From CAYMZZ01 sp044463125 (GTDB lineage Bacteria > Bacteroidota > Bacteroidia > Chitinophagales > Chitinophagaceae), in the NCBI GenBank assembly GCA_044463125.1, contig JBIQMS010000003.1, positions 1 to 64,000 on the forward strand: a stretch of DNA of 64,000 nucleotides, read 5' to 3'. This document shows positions 44,054 to 52,350 of the stretch, in pieces (position 1 is the first letter of the stretch; the number at the start of each line of letters is the position of its first letter). The notes beneath the pieces were generated by a model. It was not told the origin of the DNA. It searched no databases and saw only the letters and a list, made by a program, of their open reading frames with translations. The position numbers and the translations under genes were made by a program.

Positions 44054-45808
44054 ATGAAAAGGCCACTAATAAGCTTTCTTCTTGGCTGCGCATTTTTATC
44101 TGCGCGCGCGCAGCATTTTTCACTCATCAAAGACATCAACCCTGGTGCTGCCAGCAGCAATATCTGTTATTTAACGCGGGTAAATAACCAGTTGTTCTTT
44201 GCGGCGAACAACGGATCAAATGGTATGGAGCTGTGGAAGAGTGATGGTACTAATGCGGGTACTGTGATGGTTAAGGACATTAACCCGGGTAGTTCTAGCA
44301 GCAGCATCGGTTATATCACGGCTTTGGAGCAACAGATTTATTTTGTAGCCAGTAATGGCAGCAATGGTGTAGAGCTTTGGAAAAGTGACGGAACCGAAAG
44401 CGGTACCGTAATGGTAAAGGATATCCGCAATGGTAGCGCATCCAGTTATCCCTCCGCCCTGATGGGCATGAACCAGGCACTTTATTTTTCGGCCACCGAC
44501 GGTATTAATGGCGCTGAACTTTGGCGCAGTGATGGAACAGGTACAGGTACTTCCATGCTCAAGAATATCCACCCTTCGGGTTCCTCCTCACCACAATACC
44601 TGGTGGAGATGAATGGGGTCATTTATTTTTCTGCCGACGATGGATCCAACGGCCGCGAATTATGGCGTACAGATGGTACGCCTGAAGGCACTTATTTGTT
44701 GAAGGATATCGCTCCAGGCAGCAATAGTTCTTCTCCCTCCAGCCTGGTAAAAGTGGGTTCTACTCTTTTCTTTTCTGCCAATGATGGAAACAATGGAGTA
44801 GAACTTTGGAAGAGCGATGGCACTGCCAATGGTACCGTGATGGTAAAAGATATCTGGACAGGTGGTAGTGAAAGTTATCCCTATAACCTGCGGAATGTTG
44901 GGGGAACCCTCTTCTTTTCAGCCGATAATGGCGCGAATGGTATGGAACTTTGGAAAAGTGATGGCAAGGCAGCCGGAACTGTGCTGGTGAAAGATGTTTG
45001 GCCTGGCACACCGAGTGGGGCCAGCGGCAATTTTGCCGGCATGGTGAACCAGCTCGTGTTTACGGGCAATGATGGCGTTAATGGCGACAAAACATGGGTA
45101 AGCGATGGCACCAGCGATGGCACAAGGATTTCAGATATCAGCACCGACCCCGGCACAGGTACCGTACGCGAAATCCAGGAAACCGATGTAAAAATCTATG
45201 CAAGCATACAGGAGTCCACCATGGGGCGCGAGCTTTATGGATTGGATTTCTCTGTTGTATTGCCCCTGATATGGTTAGAGTTTTATGGCGACCTGATTCA
45301 AAAAGATGTGAAGCTGCAGTGGAAAACCGTTCAGGAGGAAGATACCCGTGACTTTGTAATTGAGCGTAGTACCAACGGACGCGATTTTGCGGCAGTGGGT
45401 CGCGTGGCGGCCATTAATAGCCCTGGTACACATGCCTATTCCCATACGGATACGGATGTGTTGTCGTTAGGAGCACCCGTGGTATATTACCGTCTTCGGC
45501 AGAATGATTTGTTTGGCCGTTTCTCCTACTCTACTGTTATAGCCATTTATGCGAAAGCTCAATCGGGTATACGCTTATTTCCTGTTCCAGCTACTGATAA
45601 AGTATGGGTGGTGGGCGATTTCCGGCCGCTTACCCGGGTGAATTACCAGGTGTACGACAATAGTGGCAAAATGGTGGCCACAGCGGCTTCCGTGCCGGTA
45701 GAAACAGGCCGTATGGAAGTGGATATCTCCAAACTGGCGCCGGGTATTTATTATCTCCGCGTGCAGGAAGACCGTTTCGATAAGCGCTTCCGTATTGTTA
45801 AGCGCTAG
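44054..45808 (+). CDS. ELWxxDGT-repeat protein with T9SS sorting domain
   Basis: 584 residues. A signal peptide (about 1-19, ending LSARAQ) is followed by six ELW[KR][ST]DG repeats of about 48 residues (about 30-360) and a degenerate seventh (TWVSDGT), which should form a beta-propeller-like array. A beta-sandwich domain (about 410-490) follows. The end is a type A T9SS C-terminal domain: IRLFPVPATDKVWV, GRMEVDISKLAPGIYYLRV and a final basic tail. It should be secreted to the cell surface by the type IX system. Its stop codon overlaps that of mgsA. Confidence 0.9.
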   Translation: MKRPLISFLLGCAFLSARAQHFSLIKDINPGAASSNICYLTRVNNQLFFAANNGSNGMELWKSDGTNAGTVMVKDINPGSSSSSIGYITALEQQIYFVASNGSNGVELWKSDGTESGTVMVKDIRNGSASSYPSALMGMNQALYFSATDGINGAELWRSDGTGTGTSMLKNIHPSGSSSPQYLVEMNGVIYFSADDGSNGRELWRTDGTPEGTYLLKDIAPGSNSSSPSSLVKVGSTLFFSANDGNNGVELWKSDGTANGTVMVKDIWTGGSESYPYNLRNVGGTLFFSADNGANGMELWKSDGKAAGTVLVKDVWPGTPSGASGNFAGMVNQLVFTGNDGVNGDKTWVSDGTSDGTRISDISTDPGTGTVREIQETDVKIYASIQESTMGRELYGLDFSVVLPLIWLEFYGDLIQKDVKLQWKTVQEEDTRDFVIERSTNGRDFAAVGRVAAINSPGTHAYSHTDTDVLSLGAPVVYYRLRQNDLFGRFSYSTVIAIYAKAQSGIRLFPVPATDKVWVVGDFRPLTRVNYQVYDNSGKMVATAASVPVETGRMEVDISKLAPGIYYLRVQEDRFDKRFRIVKR

Positions 45809-46278
45809 GGTTTTGCTTCTTTTCCAATCGTTGACCTCCGGTTCACATAGCTGCTGTAATCTGGCAGAATGCATTCGTATGTATCATACATCAGGGGAGA
45901 AGTGAGCAGGAAGTCGGCAGTGGATCGGTTACAGGCAGTGGGAATATTCCAGGTAGCTGCCACGCGCAACAGGGCTTTGATGTCTGGGTCATGCGGTTGC
46001 GCCTCCATGGGGTCCCAGAAAAAGATCAGTGCATCCAGTTTGCCTTCCGCTATAGAAGCTCCTATCTGCTGGTCGCCACCCAGGGGCCCACTCAAAAATT
46101 TATAGACGGGTTGATTCAGTGCTTCCTGAATAAGACTACCGGTGGTGCCGGTGGCAAATAACTCATGCCGGGCCAGGGCAGCTTTGTTGTAAACCGCCCA
46201 GTCGATGATTTCATCTTTCATATTGTCGTGAGCGACAAGGGCGATTTTTTTGCGGGACTGGAGAGTGCGGGAAGCCAT
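45805..46278 (-). CDS. mgsA: Methylglyoxal synthase
   Basis: 157 residues, family length. The phosphate- and catalytic-site segments are present: ALVAHDNMKDE (about 13), TGTTGSLIQ (about 42), SGPLGGDQQIGA (about 63-74, with the catalytic Asp) and FFWDPMEAQPHDPD (about 86-99). The enzyme turns dihydroxyacetone phosphate into methylglyoxal and phosphate, a bypass used under phosphate limitation. A CGTAnnA array ends at the start codon. The gene is convergent with the ELWxxDGT gene and shares CTAG as stop on both strands. Confidence 0.93.
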   Translation of the reverse strand: MASRTLQSRKKIALVAHDNMKDEIIDWAVYNKAALARHELFATGTTGSLIQEALNQPVYKFLSGPLGGDQQIGASIAEGKLDALIFFWDPMEAQPHDPDIKALLRVAATWNIPTACNRSTADFLLTSPLMYDTYECILPDYSSYVNRRSTIGKEAKP

Positions 46279-46424
46279 ATACGTTTTACGTTTTACGTTG
46301 TACGTTCTACGTTTTAGGGTAGCAAGATAGCTAAATTAGAGATTCAATTTAATTAAGCTTTCCGGCCAGACCTTCTAACGCATAGCGTACAACGTACAAC
46401 GTACAACGTATAACGTAAAACTTA
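46279..46424. repeat. Inverted pair of CGTAnnA arrays
   Basis: The array 46279-46316 abuts the mgsA start codon. The opposing array 46379-46424 contains the stop codon of the YceI gene. The spacer of about 60 bp is AT-rich and noncoding. Confidence 0.85.
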
Positions 46425-46967
46425 CTTAAATTCTGCGCTCACCGTAATCTTTGGCTCCTTCGCTACTTTGCCTGCATCAATGGGTGCGCCTTTGATATCG
46501 AAGTCTGCGAGTTTGATGGAGAAATTGGTGCTGGCACTAATAGCGCCGTCTTTCACCACAATGGTAGCGGGTGTTTTCAGGGCTTGCGATTTGTCTTTTA
46601 CGGTGAGGGTTCCTTCCACTTCCACGTTATAGCTGCCATTTTTTGTATAGTCAACGGCTTCGGGATTCAGGATTTTACCGGTGAACGTAAAGCTGGGAAA
46701 TTTATCAGAATTCATCCAGTTGCCACCGTTGAAATGGTCCTGGATAGTGGGATTGCTGAATGCGAAATTTTTTACGGTCGCTTCAAAAGCCACGGTACCG
46801 GCCTTGGTATCCAGCGCTGCTACCACTGCTTTGTTGGTGGCTTTGGGCAGCGCATCGATAGCCGTACTGGCATCAAATGCCACAGTAGCGGAAGTGGTTG
46901 TTTTCTTTTGGGCGAAAAGGTTGCCGGTTAAGGCTACAAGAGCCAGAAAGAGAATTGTTTTTTTCAT
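46422..46967 (-). CDS. YceI-family periplasmic protein
   Basis: 181 residues. A signal peptide (about 1-19, ending LFAQ) precedes the lipocalin-like YceI barrel: MNSDKFPSFTFTG (about 86-98), a VEGTLTVKDKSQ segment (about 117) and the C-terminal EPKITVSAEFK. YceI proteins bind polyisoprenoid-like lipids in the periplasm. The first 60 residues fold the domain's usual early strands. Its stop codon begins a CGTAnnA array. Confidence 0.88.
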   Translation of the reverse strand: MKKTILFLALVALTGNLFAQKKTTTSATVAFDASTAIDALPKATNKAVVAALDTKAGTVAFEATVKNFAFSNPTIQDHFNGGNWMNSDKFPSFTFTGKILNPEAVDYTKNGSYNVEVEGTLTVKDKSQALKTPATIVVKDGAISASTNFSIKLADFDIKGAPIDAGKVAKEPKITVSAEFK

Positions 46968-47009
46968 ACCTGCTTTGTTTTGGAATAATCTGTATTTGTT
47001 GATTGAATG

Positions 47010-47039
47010 TTTGACGATTTGCTGTGCTATTTACCTTTG
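47010..47039 (+). promoter_or_regulatory. Consensus promoter antisense to the OB-fold gene
   Basis: TTTG (47010-47013), an 18-nt spacer and TACCTTTG (47032-47039) match the Bacteroidota consensus on the plus strand. No plus-strand gene follows; transcription would enter the 3' end of the minus-strand gene at 47047. Confidence 0.45.
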
Positions 47040-47046
47040 CTCCGAA

Positions 47047-47541
47047 TCAGTTTTTTGCGCCACTGTAGTTGGCGTGTAAAGTTGAACGTTTAAAGGGAAG
47101 CGAATAGGCATCTAATATGCTGGTATAGCTTGAGCCGCTTGATGATCCTTTTACAGTAATGCTGTCACCAACATTTACCGTACGGGCTTCCTGCAAATAC
47201 TGTTCCTGAAATGTGAAAATGATATAATCACCGGTTTCGGGGTGTACAAATTTAATATTCACTGAGGCGCTGTCGGCAGATTCAAGTTCTGATACACGGC
47301 CGTGAACTAATACAATTTTTTCAGAATATTTGGCATTTGCGGCTTCATTATTGGCACGAAACTCTTCCATAAGCTCTTGTGCGGTCACGGTAAAATCTTC
47401 TTTCACGCCTTTGGTTCCCGCAAATGTTTCGGTAGCAATATAGATGTAAACCGCGGCAGCTATTACCACCAGTATGCCAATGCCAGCCCAGATTTTTTTG
47501 CGGGTGCTCCAGCGTTGCTTAGGTTTTGATGTTGAATTCAT
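47047..47541 (-). CDS. Membrane-anchored OB-fold (tRNA_anti-like) protein
   Basis: 164 residues: a basic N-terminus, one membrane helix (about 17-35), and a periplasmic OB-fold domain of the tRNA_anti-like group (ELMEEFRANNEAANAKYSEK, about 51-70, then VLVHGRVSEL and VGDSITVKGSSSG). The family is common in Bacteroidota and uncharacterised; nucleic acid binding is only inferred from the fold name. It ends 80 bp before the YceI gene and may be co-transcribed with it. Confidence 0.82.
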   Translation of the reverse strand: MNSTSKPKQRWSTRKKIWAGIGILVVIAAAVYIYIATETFAGTKGVKEDFTVTAQELMEEFRANNEAANAKYSEKIVLVHGRVSELESADSASVNIKFVHPETGDYIIFTFQEQYLQEARTVNVGDSITVKGSSSGSSYTSILDAYSLPFKRSTLHANYSGAKN

Positions 47542-47645
47542 GGGACTGCCTTAACAGGTGAAGGGGTTGATTGTTGACAAATTTGGTAGACAAATATACA
47601 ATGTTTAAACATTGATTGTATTTATGCACTGTTAAAAAAACAAAA

Positions 47646-47673
47646 AAGCTGTCCCGTTACGGCGAGACAGCTT
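47646..47673 (-). terminator. recA terminator
   Basis: On the minus strand a stem AAGCTGTC/GACAGCTT with an inner CCG/CGG hairpin is followed by a TTTTTTG/TTTTTTT run. It lies about 45 bp after the recA stop. Confidence 0.85.
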
Positions 47674-47718
47674 CCTTCACTAACCCATCCATTAGCTTAT
47701 ACGCTGAGGATGAAATAT

Positions 47719-48750
47719 TTAGGCTGATTGCATTTCTTTAATCTTTTCCCGGATCTTACCTTCAATTTCCCTGGAGAGTTCCGGGTTGTCGAGCAGTAAT
47801 TGTTTTACTGCATCGCGGCCCTGGCCGAGCTTATCGCCATTGTAACTGAACCAGCTACCGCTTTTTTGAACGATGCCGAGTTCAACACCCATGTCAATGA
47901 TCTCGCCGGTTTTGGATATACCCTCACCGAAAATGATATCGAATTCCGCTGCGCGGAAGGGGGGTGCTACTTTGTTCTTAACGACTTTTACTTTTACGCG
48001 GTTGCCTATGGCTTCGTCGCCGTCTTTTATTTGGCTGCTGCGGCGGATATCGAGGCGGACAGAGGCATAGAATTTCAGTGCATTACCACCGGTGGTGGTT
48101 TCGGGGTTACCAAACATAACGCCGATTTTTTCGCGCAGCTGGTTAATAAAGATGCAAATGGTATTGGTTTTGGAAATGGTGGCGGTCAGTTTACGCAGAG
48201 CCTGGCTCATAAGGCGGGCCTGCAGACCCATTTTGCTATCGCCCATTTCACCTTCCAGTTCACCTTTGGGTACCAGGGCAGCAACCGAGTCAATGACCAC
48301 TACATCAAGCGCGCCGGAAAGAATCAGGCGATCTGCAATTTCCAGGGCCTGTTCGCCATAGTCAGGTTGCGAAATCAGCAGATTATCCACATCCACACCC
48401 AGCTTTTGCGCATAGTTGCTGTCGAAAGCATGTTCGGCATCAATGATGGCACACATGCCGCCTTTTTTCTGTGCTTCGGCGATAACATGGGTTGCGATGG
48501 TGGTTTTACCGGATGATTCCGGCCCATATATTTCAACCACACGACCACGGGGAAGACCTCCGATGCCCAAAGCTGTATCGAGCCCGATAGAGCCGGTGGA
48601 TACCACTTCCTGGGTTACTACCCCCCGCTCATTCATCATCATCACGCTGCCTTTGCCAAAATCCTTATCGATTTTTTCTATTGTAAGCTTTAGCGCTTTC
48701 AGTTTTTCGCTGTTTGCTGACATGTCGGTTGTTTTATCTGTTTTTGCCAT
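47719..48750 (-). CDS. recA: RecA recombinase
   Basis: 343 residues from the ATG at 48750, or 334 from the ATG at 48723 (MSANSEKLKAL), which also fits the family. Walker A GPESSGKT sits near 76-83, with VVIDSVAALVPK and the L2-loop region TGGNALKFYASVRLDIRR intact. RecA forms the strand-exchange filament and stimulates LexA cleavage. A TAATTTTG box ends 3 nt before the first ATG, so either the mRNA is leaderless or the second ATG is used; I lean to the second. A terminator follows. Confidence 0.95.
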   Translation of the reverse strand: MAKTDKTTDMSANSEKLKALKLTIEKIDKDFGKGSVMMMNERGVVTQEVVSTGSIGLDTALGIGGLPRGRVVEIYGPESSGKTTIATHVIAEAQKKGGMCAIIDAEHAFDSNYAQKLGVDVDNLLISQPDYGEQALEIADRLILSGALDVVVIDSVAALVPKGELEGEMGDSKMGLQARLMSQALRKLTATISKTNTICIFINQLREKIGVMFGNPETTTGGNALKFYASVRLDIRRSSQIKDGDEAIGNRVKVKVVKNKVAPPFRAAEFDIIFGEGISKTGEIIDMGVELGIVQKSGSWFSYNGDKLGQGRDAVKQLLLDNPELSREIEGKIREKIKEMQSA

Positions 48751-48753
48751 AGC

Positions 48754-48761
48754 CAAAATTA
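48754..48761 (-). promoter_or_regulatory. -7 box at the recA start
   Basis: TAATTTTG on the minus strand fits TAnnTTTG. It ends 3 nt before the ATG at 48750. No -33 TTG is seen at the expected distance. If real, it argues for translation from 48723. Confidence 0.45.
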
Positions 48762-48876
48762 CGTCTTCCCCAATGCTGGTTATAAAATCTTATGAACATC
48801 CAAAACTAAAGCATTTAGTAATCGGATGCTAATATTTTTTGGAATATTTTTCCCGGATCCTGGCGTTTTTTTCCCG

Positions 48877-49578
48877 CTAGCTGGTGAGGAAATCAGCGTG
48901 GAAGGCTACGTACTGGCAGAGCATGCCTACTCCCAGGCCAATATAAATCTCGCGGCTCTGGTGGTCCGACACGATTAGCCGGGCTGTGCAAACCAGGCCG
49001 GCTATCAGCAGGGAGGCCAGCAGCCAGGGTAAAATGGGAGCGCTGTTATGAAAGGTGATAAAGCTCATGAAACAGATCAGGATGCCCATCGATATGGCGT
49101 GCATGCTCACCTTCATATATATATTGGCGATGAGGCCGAGGGAGGAAGCCAGGAAGATGCCGAGCGCCAATTGTACCAGCTCACGGGCAAACTGGGGCTG
49201 GTTGCGCAGAACATACCACATCCAGAAATAAAAGATGCCACAGGCAATATAAGGTATGATGCGTTCGCGTCGGCTGCGCAGATAGATGGAGTCAACAAAA
49301 CCCAGCCCTTTGATCAGCAAAACAGTAACCAGGGGAAAAAAACTGTAGATCACAAAAAAGCGAACCAGGGCGATCCATTTTTCTCTTGGTGCAAAACCCA
49401 GGAAATAGGGAGGAACCATGAGCAGAAAGCCGATGATGTAAACCGGTACAAAAAGCGGATGAAAAACGAAAGAGATAATATGCGCAGGTATCCGTAGCGA
49501 CCAATGCCAGCGATTGGCGGCATTCTGGTCCCAGTCACGCAGTTCGTTATCATCGGTAACATAGAGTCGGGCACTCAT
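48877..49578 (-). CDS. Multi-spanning membrane protein, unknown
   Basis: The ATG at 49578 (MSARLYVTDDNELRDWDQNA) is taken as start; the longer frame upstream is only the translation of a repeat array. The 233-residue product has about six hydrophobic segments and a conserved-looking basic turn, RSRRERIIPYIACG (about 100-113). It resembles membrane proteins near the PAP2 phosphatase group in Bacteroidota, but the catalytic PAP2 signature is not clear. No function is assigned. Confidence 0.78.
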   Translation of the reverse strand: MSARLYVTDDNELRDWDQNAANRWHWSLRIPAHIISFVFHPLFVPVYIIGFLLMVPPYFLGFAPREKWIALVRFFVIYSFFPLVTVLLIKGLGFVDSIYLRSRRERIIPYIACGIFYFWMWYVLRNQPQFARELVQLALGIFLASSLGLIANIYMKVSMHAISMGILICFMSFITFHNSAPILPWLLASLLIAGLVCTARLIVSDHQSREIYIGLGVGMLCQYVAFHADFLTS

Positions 49579-49616
49579 TCGGTAGCAACTTTTGTGCAAA
49601 GAAAAGGAATATATAC

Positions 49617-49890
49617 CATGATTACCCTGATTACCTTGATGGCCATGATTGCCTTGATTGCTTTTGATTTGGGTGCGGATGCGATCGGATTTTGTGAAAG
49701 GGAGTACTGGAACAAAAGGAACAATTTGAAGCAATTTTCTATTACAATTCCAATCCGCTATATATCCTCAAAAGAACCAAAGATTTTTAGCTCTATCATT
49801 TAATAAAGGCTCCATCTATCACCTCCTAATCAAAAGCAATCAGGGTAATCATGGCCATCAAGGCAATCAAAGTAATCAAGGCAATCAAGG
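49617..49890. repeat. 54-bp inverted repeat built of 9-bp units
   Basis: Arms 49617-49671 and 49828-49890 consist of nonads such as CAATCAAGG, TAATCAGGG and TAATCATGG. The arms are reverse complements over about 54 bp with about six mismatches. The 156-bp spacer has no ORF. The distal arm ends in the stop codon of the GxxExxY gene. Confidence 0.85.
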
Positions 49891-50262
49891 TCGTAGCTTG
49901 TTGTTGTGGACTCTTTTGTACTCCAGCGACCTACCCCCAAAATTGATCAGTAAACCGATCTCCATATTATAAGCCTCCACATAGTTCATGGCCTGGCATA
50001 AGTGAGCGTCTAGAAGGTTAATCACTGCTTTTAACTCTACCATGATCAGACCCTCCACAAAAAAATCAGCCCTCCGCCTGCCAACTCTGTGCCCTTTATA
50101 ATGCAGCTCCATCTGCTTCTCACGCTCAAATTTCAAACCTTGAGTAGTCATTTCTATGGCAAGCGATCGTTGATAAATCACTTCCTGAAAGCCATTTCCA
50201 AATGCGCGATGCACTTCCATTGCGCAACCAATAATCTTATAAGTCAATTCTTCATGCTTCAT
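49885..50262 (-). CDS. GxxExxY protein (PD-(D/E)XK-like)
   Basis: The ATG at 50262 (MKHEELTYKIIGCAMEVHRA) gives the standard 125 residues; the frame upstream is not family-like. The naming motif GFQEVIY lies near 25-31, and the nuclease-like core DFFVEGLIMVELKAV (about 75-90) shows the D...ExK pattern of the PD-(D/E)XK fold. The family is widespread, small, and of unknown activity. Its stop codon is in the nonad array, one arm of a 54-bp inverted repeat just downstream. Confidence 0.88.
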   Translation of the reverse strand: MKHEELTYKIIGCAMEVHRAFGNGFQEVIYQRSLAIEMTTQGLKFEREKQMELHYKGHRVGRRRADFFVEGLIMVELKAVINLLDAHLCQAMNYVEAYNMEIGLLINFGGRSLEYKRVHNNKLRP

Positions 50263-50457
50263 CCTCGGCTGTTTTGACAAATTTCTGTGAAGTGCATAAT
50301 TGACATACCAGATATAGGGGTGTATTATTCTGAAAACGGATGTTTTTTTCATCATAACTGTCCGGGAAATCATCGGATTGCATTTTGACCTTAGAAGGCT
50401 ATATATTACCTTTAATTTGCGAGACGCATTATCAACGATGGAGAGTTTATCGACTTG

Positions 50458-50976
50458 ATGAGGGAATACGCTGTCATATCGACCGGCTTTGCCGGCTTGC
50501 AAAAGGGTCTGATGAGCCTGAGCCTGCTTAGCCTGTTGCTGCTGTCTGGATTTATTCTCCAGGCGCAGGGCAAGTATATTCAAGCCTATAAGCCCCTGGC
50601 CGATTCCTTGTCTGTGGTCTATGGAATTCCCAGTTCTGTGATGTTGGGAGTAGCCATTATTGAATCAGGATCCGGTAGCAGCCGAAATGCCAAACTGCTC
50701 AATAATCATTTTGGTATTGTTGGTAAAAACAATCTGCTGAAAACAAAAGGTATTCGTTCCCGCTACAAACAATATCCTTCCGTGAAAGCTTCTTATATCG
50801 GATTTTGCCAGCTTTTAACCCGCAAAAGGTTTTATCCAAAACTGAAAGGCAACCATGATTATAACCTTTGGCTGGAAGCGATGAGCAAGGCAGGCTATTC
50901 CGAGGCGCCGGTGGAATGGAAGAGCAGGATTTCGGCTGCCATCCGTAAACTCAAACTTCACGTTAGCCCTGAGTAA
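50458..50976 (+). CDS. Secreted glucosaminidase-domain protein
   Basis: About 172 residues from the ATG at 50458. A hydrophobic signal (about 15-37, ending LQAQ) is followed by a glucosaminidase (FlgJ-like) domain: GIPSSVMLGVAIIESGSGSS (about 57-76, with the catalytic Glu), NNHFGIVGKN (about 82) and the late YPSVKASYIGFCQLL block. It should cut GlcNAc-MurNAc bonds of peptidoglycan. It lies 6 bp before the SGNH gene and opens an apparent three-gene operon. Confidence 0.88.
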   Translation: MREYAVISTGFAGLQKGLMSLSLLSLLLLSGFILQAQGKYIQAYKPLADSLSVVYGIPSSVMLGVAIIESGSGSSRNAKLLNNHFGIVGKNNLLKTKGIRSRYKQYPSVKASYIGFCQLLTRKRFYPKLKGNHDYNLWLEAMSKAGYSEAPVEWKSRISAAIRKLKLHVSPE

Positions 50977-50982
50977 TATGCT

Positions 50983-52338
50983 ATGAACGCAAATAAACGC
51001 GTGCTCCTCTTTGTTGTGTACAGTGTGGGGCTGTTCCTCGTTTTTTCTGTTTTGGCCATAGCCTTCCATTGGTCATGGACTCCCTTCAACCGTGTGAACC
51101 TGGTGAGTGAACTCATTCACGAGCCAGATATTGCTGAAAGCGACAATTCCGCGGTTGATAGTGTTACTGTGGCCGACAGCCTGCCGGCATCGCTGCCCCA
51201 ACCCCTGTTTGAGCTCTACCATCGCCCGCACCTGATCACCCATTTTTATTCGGATACCCAACGTAGTAGCCTGCCCGGCCTTGCAGCAAAACTTTTGCAG
51301 TTGAAACAAACAGGCAAGGGCAAAGTGCGTATCGCCTACCTTGGCGATAGCATGATAGAAGGTGATCTGATGACACAAACCTTAAGAGAGCTTCTTCAAA
51401 ATTATTTCGGAGGCCAGGGGGTGGGCTTTGTTCCCATTACTTCCCAGGTAAACTTCTTCCGCAAATCCGTGGCCGCGGTCTTTTCAAAAGGATGGGAGGA
51501 TCAGCACTTCCGTAATGGTGGCGGTGCCAGGCTGCACCTGTCGGGCCACCTGTTCCGTACGGCCAACGACTGGGTGACCATGACGGATCATACCCTTCGC
51601 GAACCTGTTCCGGCTTTGGAAAAAAGCCTGCTATGCGGGCCTTATGGAAAAGAGATCAACATCAATGTAAACGGCAACCGCTACCCCATTTTTCCGCAAA
51701 AACCTTTTAATCGCGTGCTGCTTGCCCATGACAGTAATTCCAAAATAGCCCTTGGCGTGGCCGCGCCCCAGCTTCCGGTTTATGGCATCAGTATTGAGTC
51801 GGAGAATGGTGTTTTTGTCGACAACTTTTCATTTCGTGGAATCACAGGTATTGAATTGGCCGGCCTGGATTCTGCATTTCTCAGGTCAATTGCGGAAGAG
51901 AACCCCTATGATCTGATTGTATTGCAATACGGCGTTAACCTGCTCTATCGCCCCAAAGAAACCGATTTTGACTGGTATGGGAGGGCTATGGTGCCGATAC
52001 TGGAAAAGCTGCAGCGCTGCTTTGCCCCCGCCGAGCTGGTAGTGGTGAGCACGGCCGACCGCGCTTTCAGGCAGGGAGGAAAATACCAGACGGCGATAGG
52101 CCTCGATTCGCTGGTGCAAACCCAGGCGAAAGCGGCGCGTGATGCCGGCGCTTTATTTTACAACCAATTTACCAGCATGGGAGGAACCAACTCCATTGTA
52201 GAATGGGCCAAAGCAAAACCTTCCCTGGCTAATAAAGACCATGTGCATCCCAATGGGCGCGGGTCAGAAATATTGGCCCGTTATTTCTTTGAAGCCATAC
52301 TGAAAGAGTATCAAAAATTCATCAGCCATCCCCAGTAA
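50983..52338 (+). CDS. Membrane-anchored SGNH hydrolase-like protein
   Basis: 451 residues: an N-terminal membrane anchor (about 8-27) and an extracytoplasmic SGNH domain. Block I is YLGDSMIEGD (about 124), the Asn block lies in LQYGVNLLY (about 310), and the Asp-His pair is in DHVHPNGRG (about 423). An MBOAT gene follows after 12 bp. In PatA/PatB and AlgI/AlgX-type systems an MBOAT protein passes acyl groups through the membrane and an SGNH partner places them on a glycan, and that arrangement fits here. Confidence 0.85.
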   Translation: MNANKRVLLFVVYSVGLFLVFSVLAIAFHWSWTPFNRVNLVSELIHEPDIAESDNSAVDSVTVADSLPASLPQPLFELYHRPHLITHFYSDTQRSSLPGLAAKLLQLKQTGKGKVRIAYLGDSMIEGDLMTQTLRELLQNYFGGQGVGFVPITSQVNFFRKSVAAVFSKGWEDQHFRNGGGARLHLSGHLFRTANDWVTMTDHTLREPVPALEKSLLCGPYGKEININVNGNRYPIFPQKPFNRVLLAHDSNSKIALGVAAPQLPVYGISIESENGVFVDNFSFRGITGIELAGLDSAFLRSIAEENPYDLIVLQYGVNLLYRPKETDFDWYGRAMVPILEKLQRCFAPAELVVVSTADRAFRQGGKYQTAIGLDSLVQTQAKAARDAGALFYNQFTSMGGTNSIVEWAKAKPSLANKDHVHPNGRGSEILARYFFEAILKEYQKFISHPQ

Positions 52339-52350
52339 AGACCAGCCAGC

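Noticed and set aside
49579..49734. N-terminal extension of the 48877 membrane protein with NQGNHG repeats
   Set aside because: It is only the translation of the nonad repeat array; the ATG at 49578 gives a natural start.
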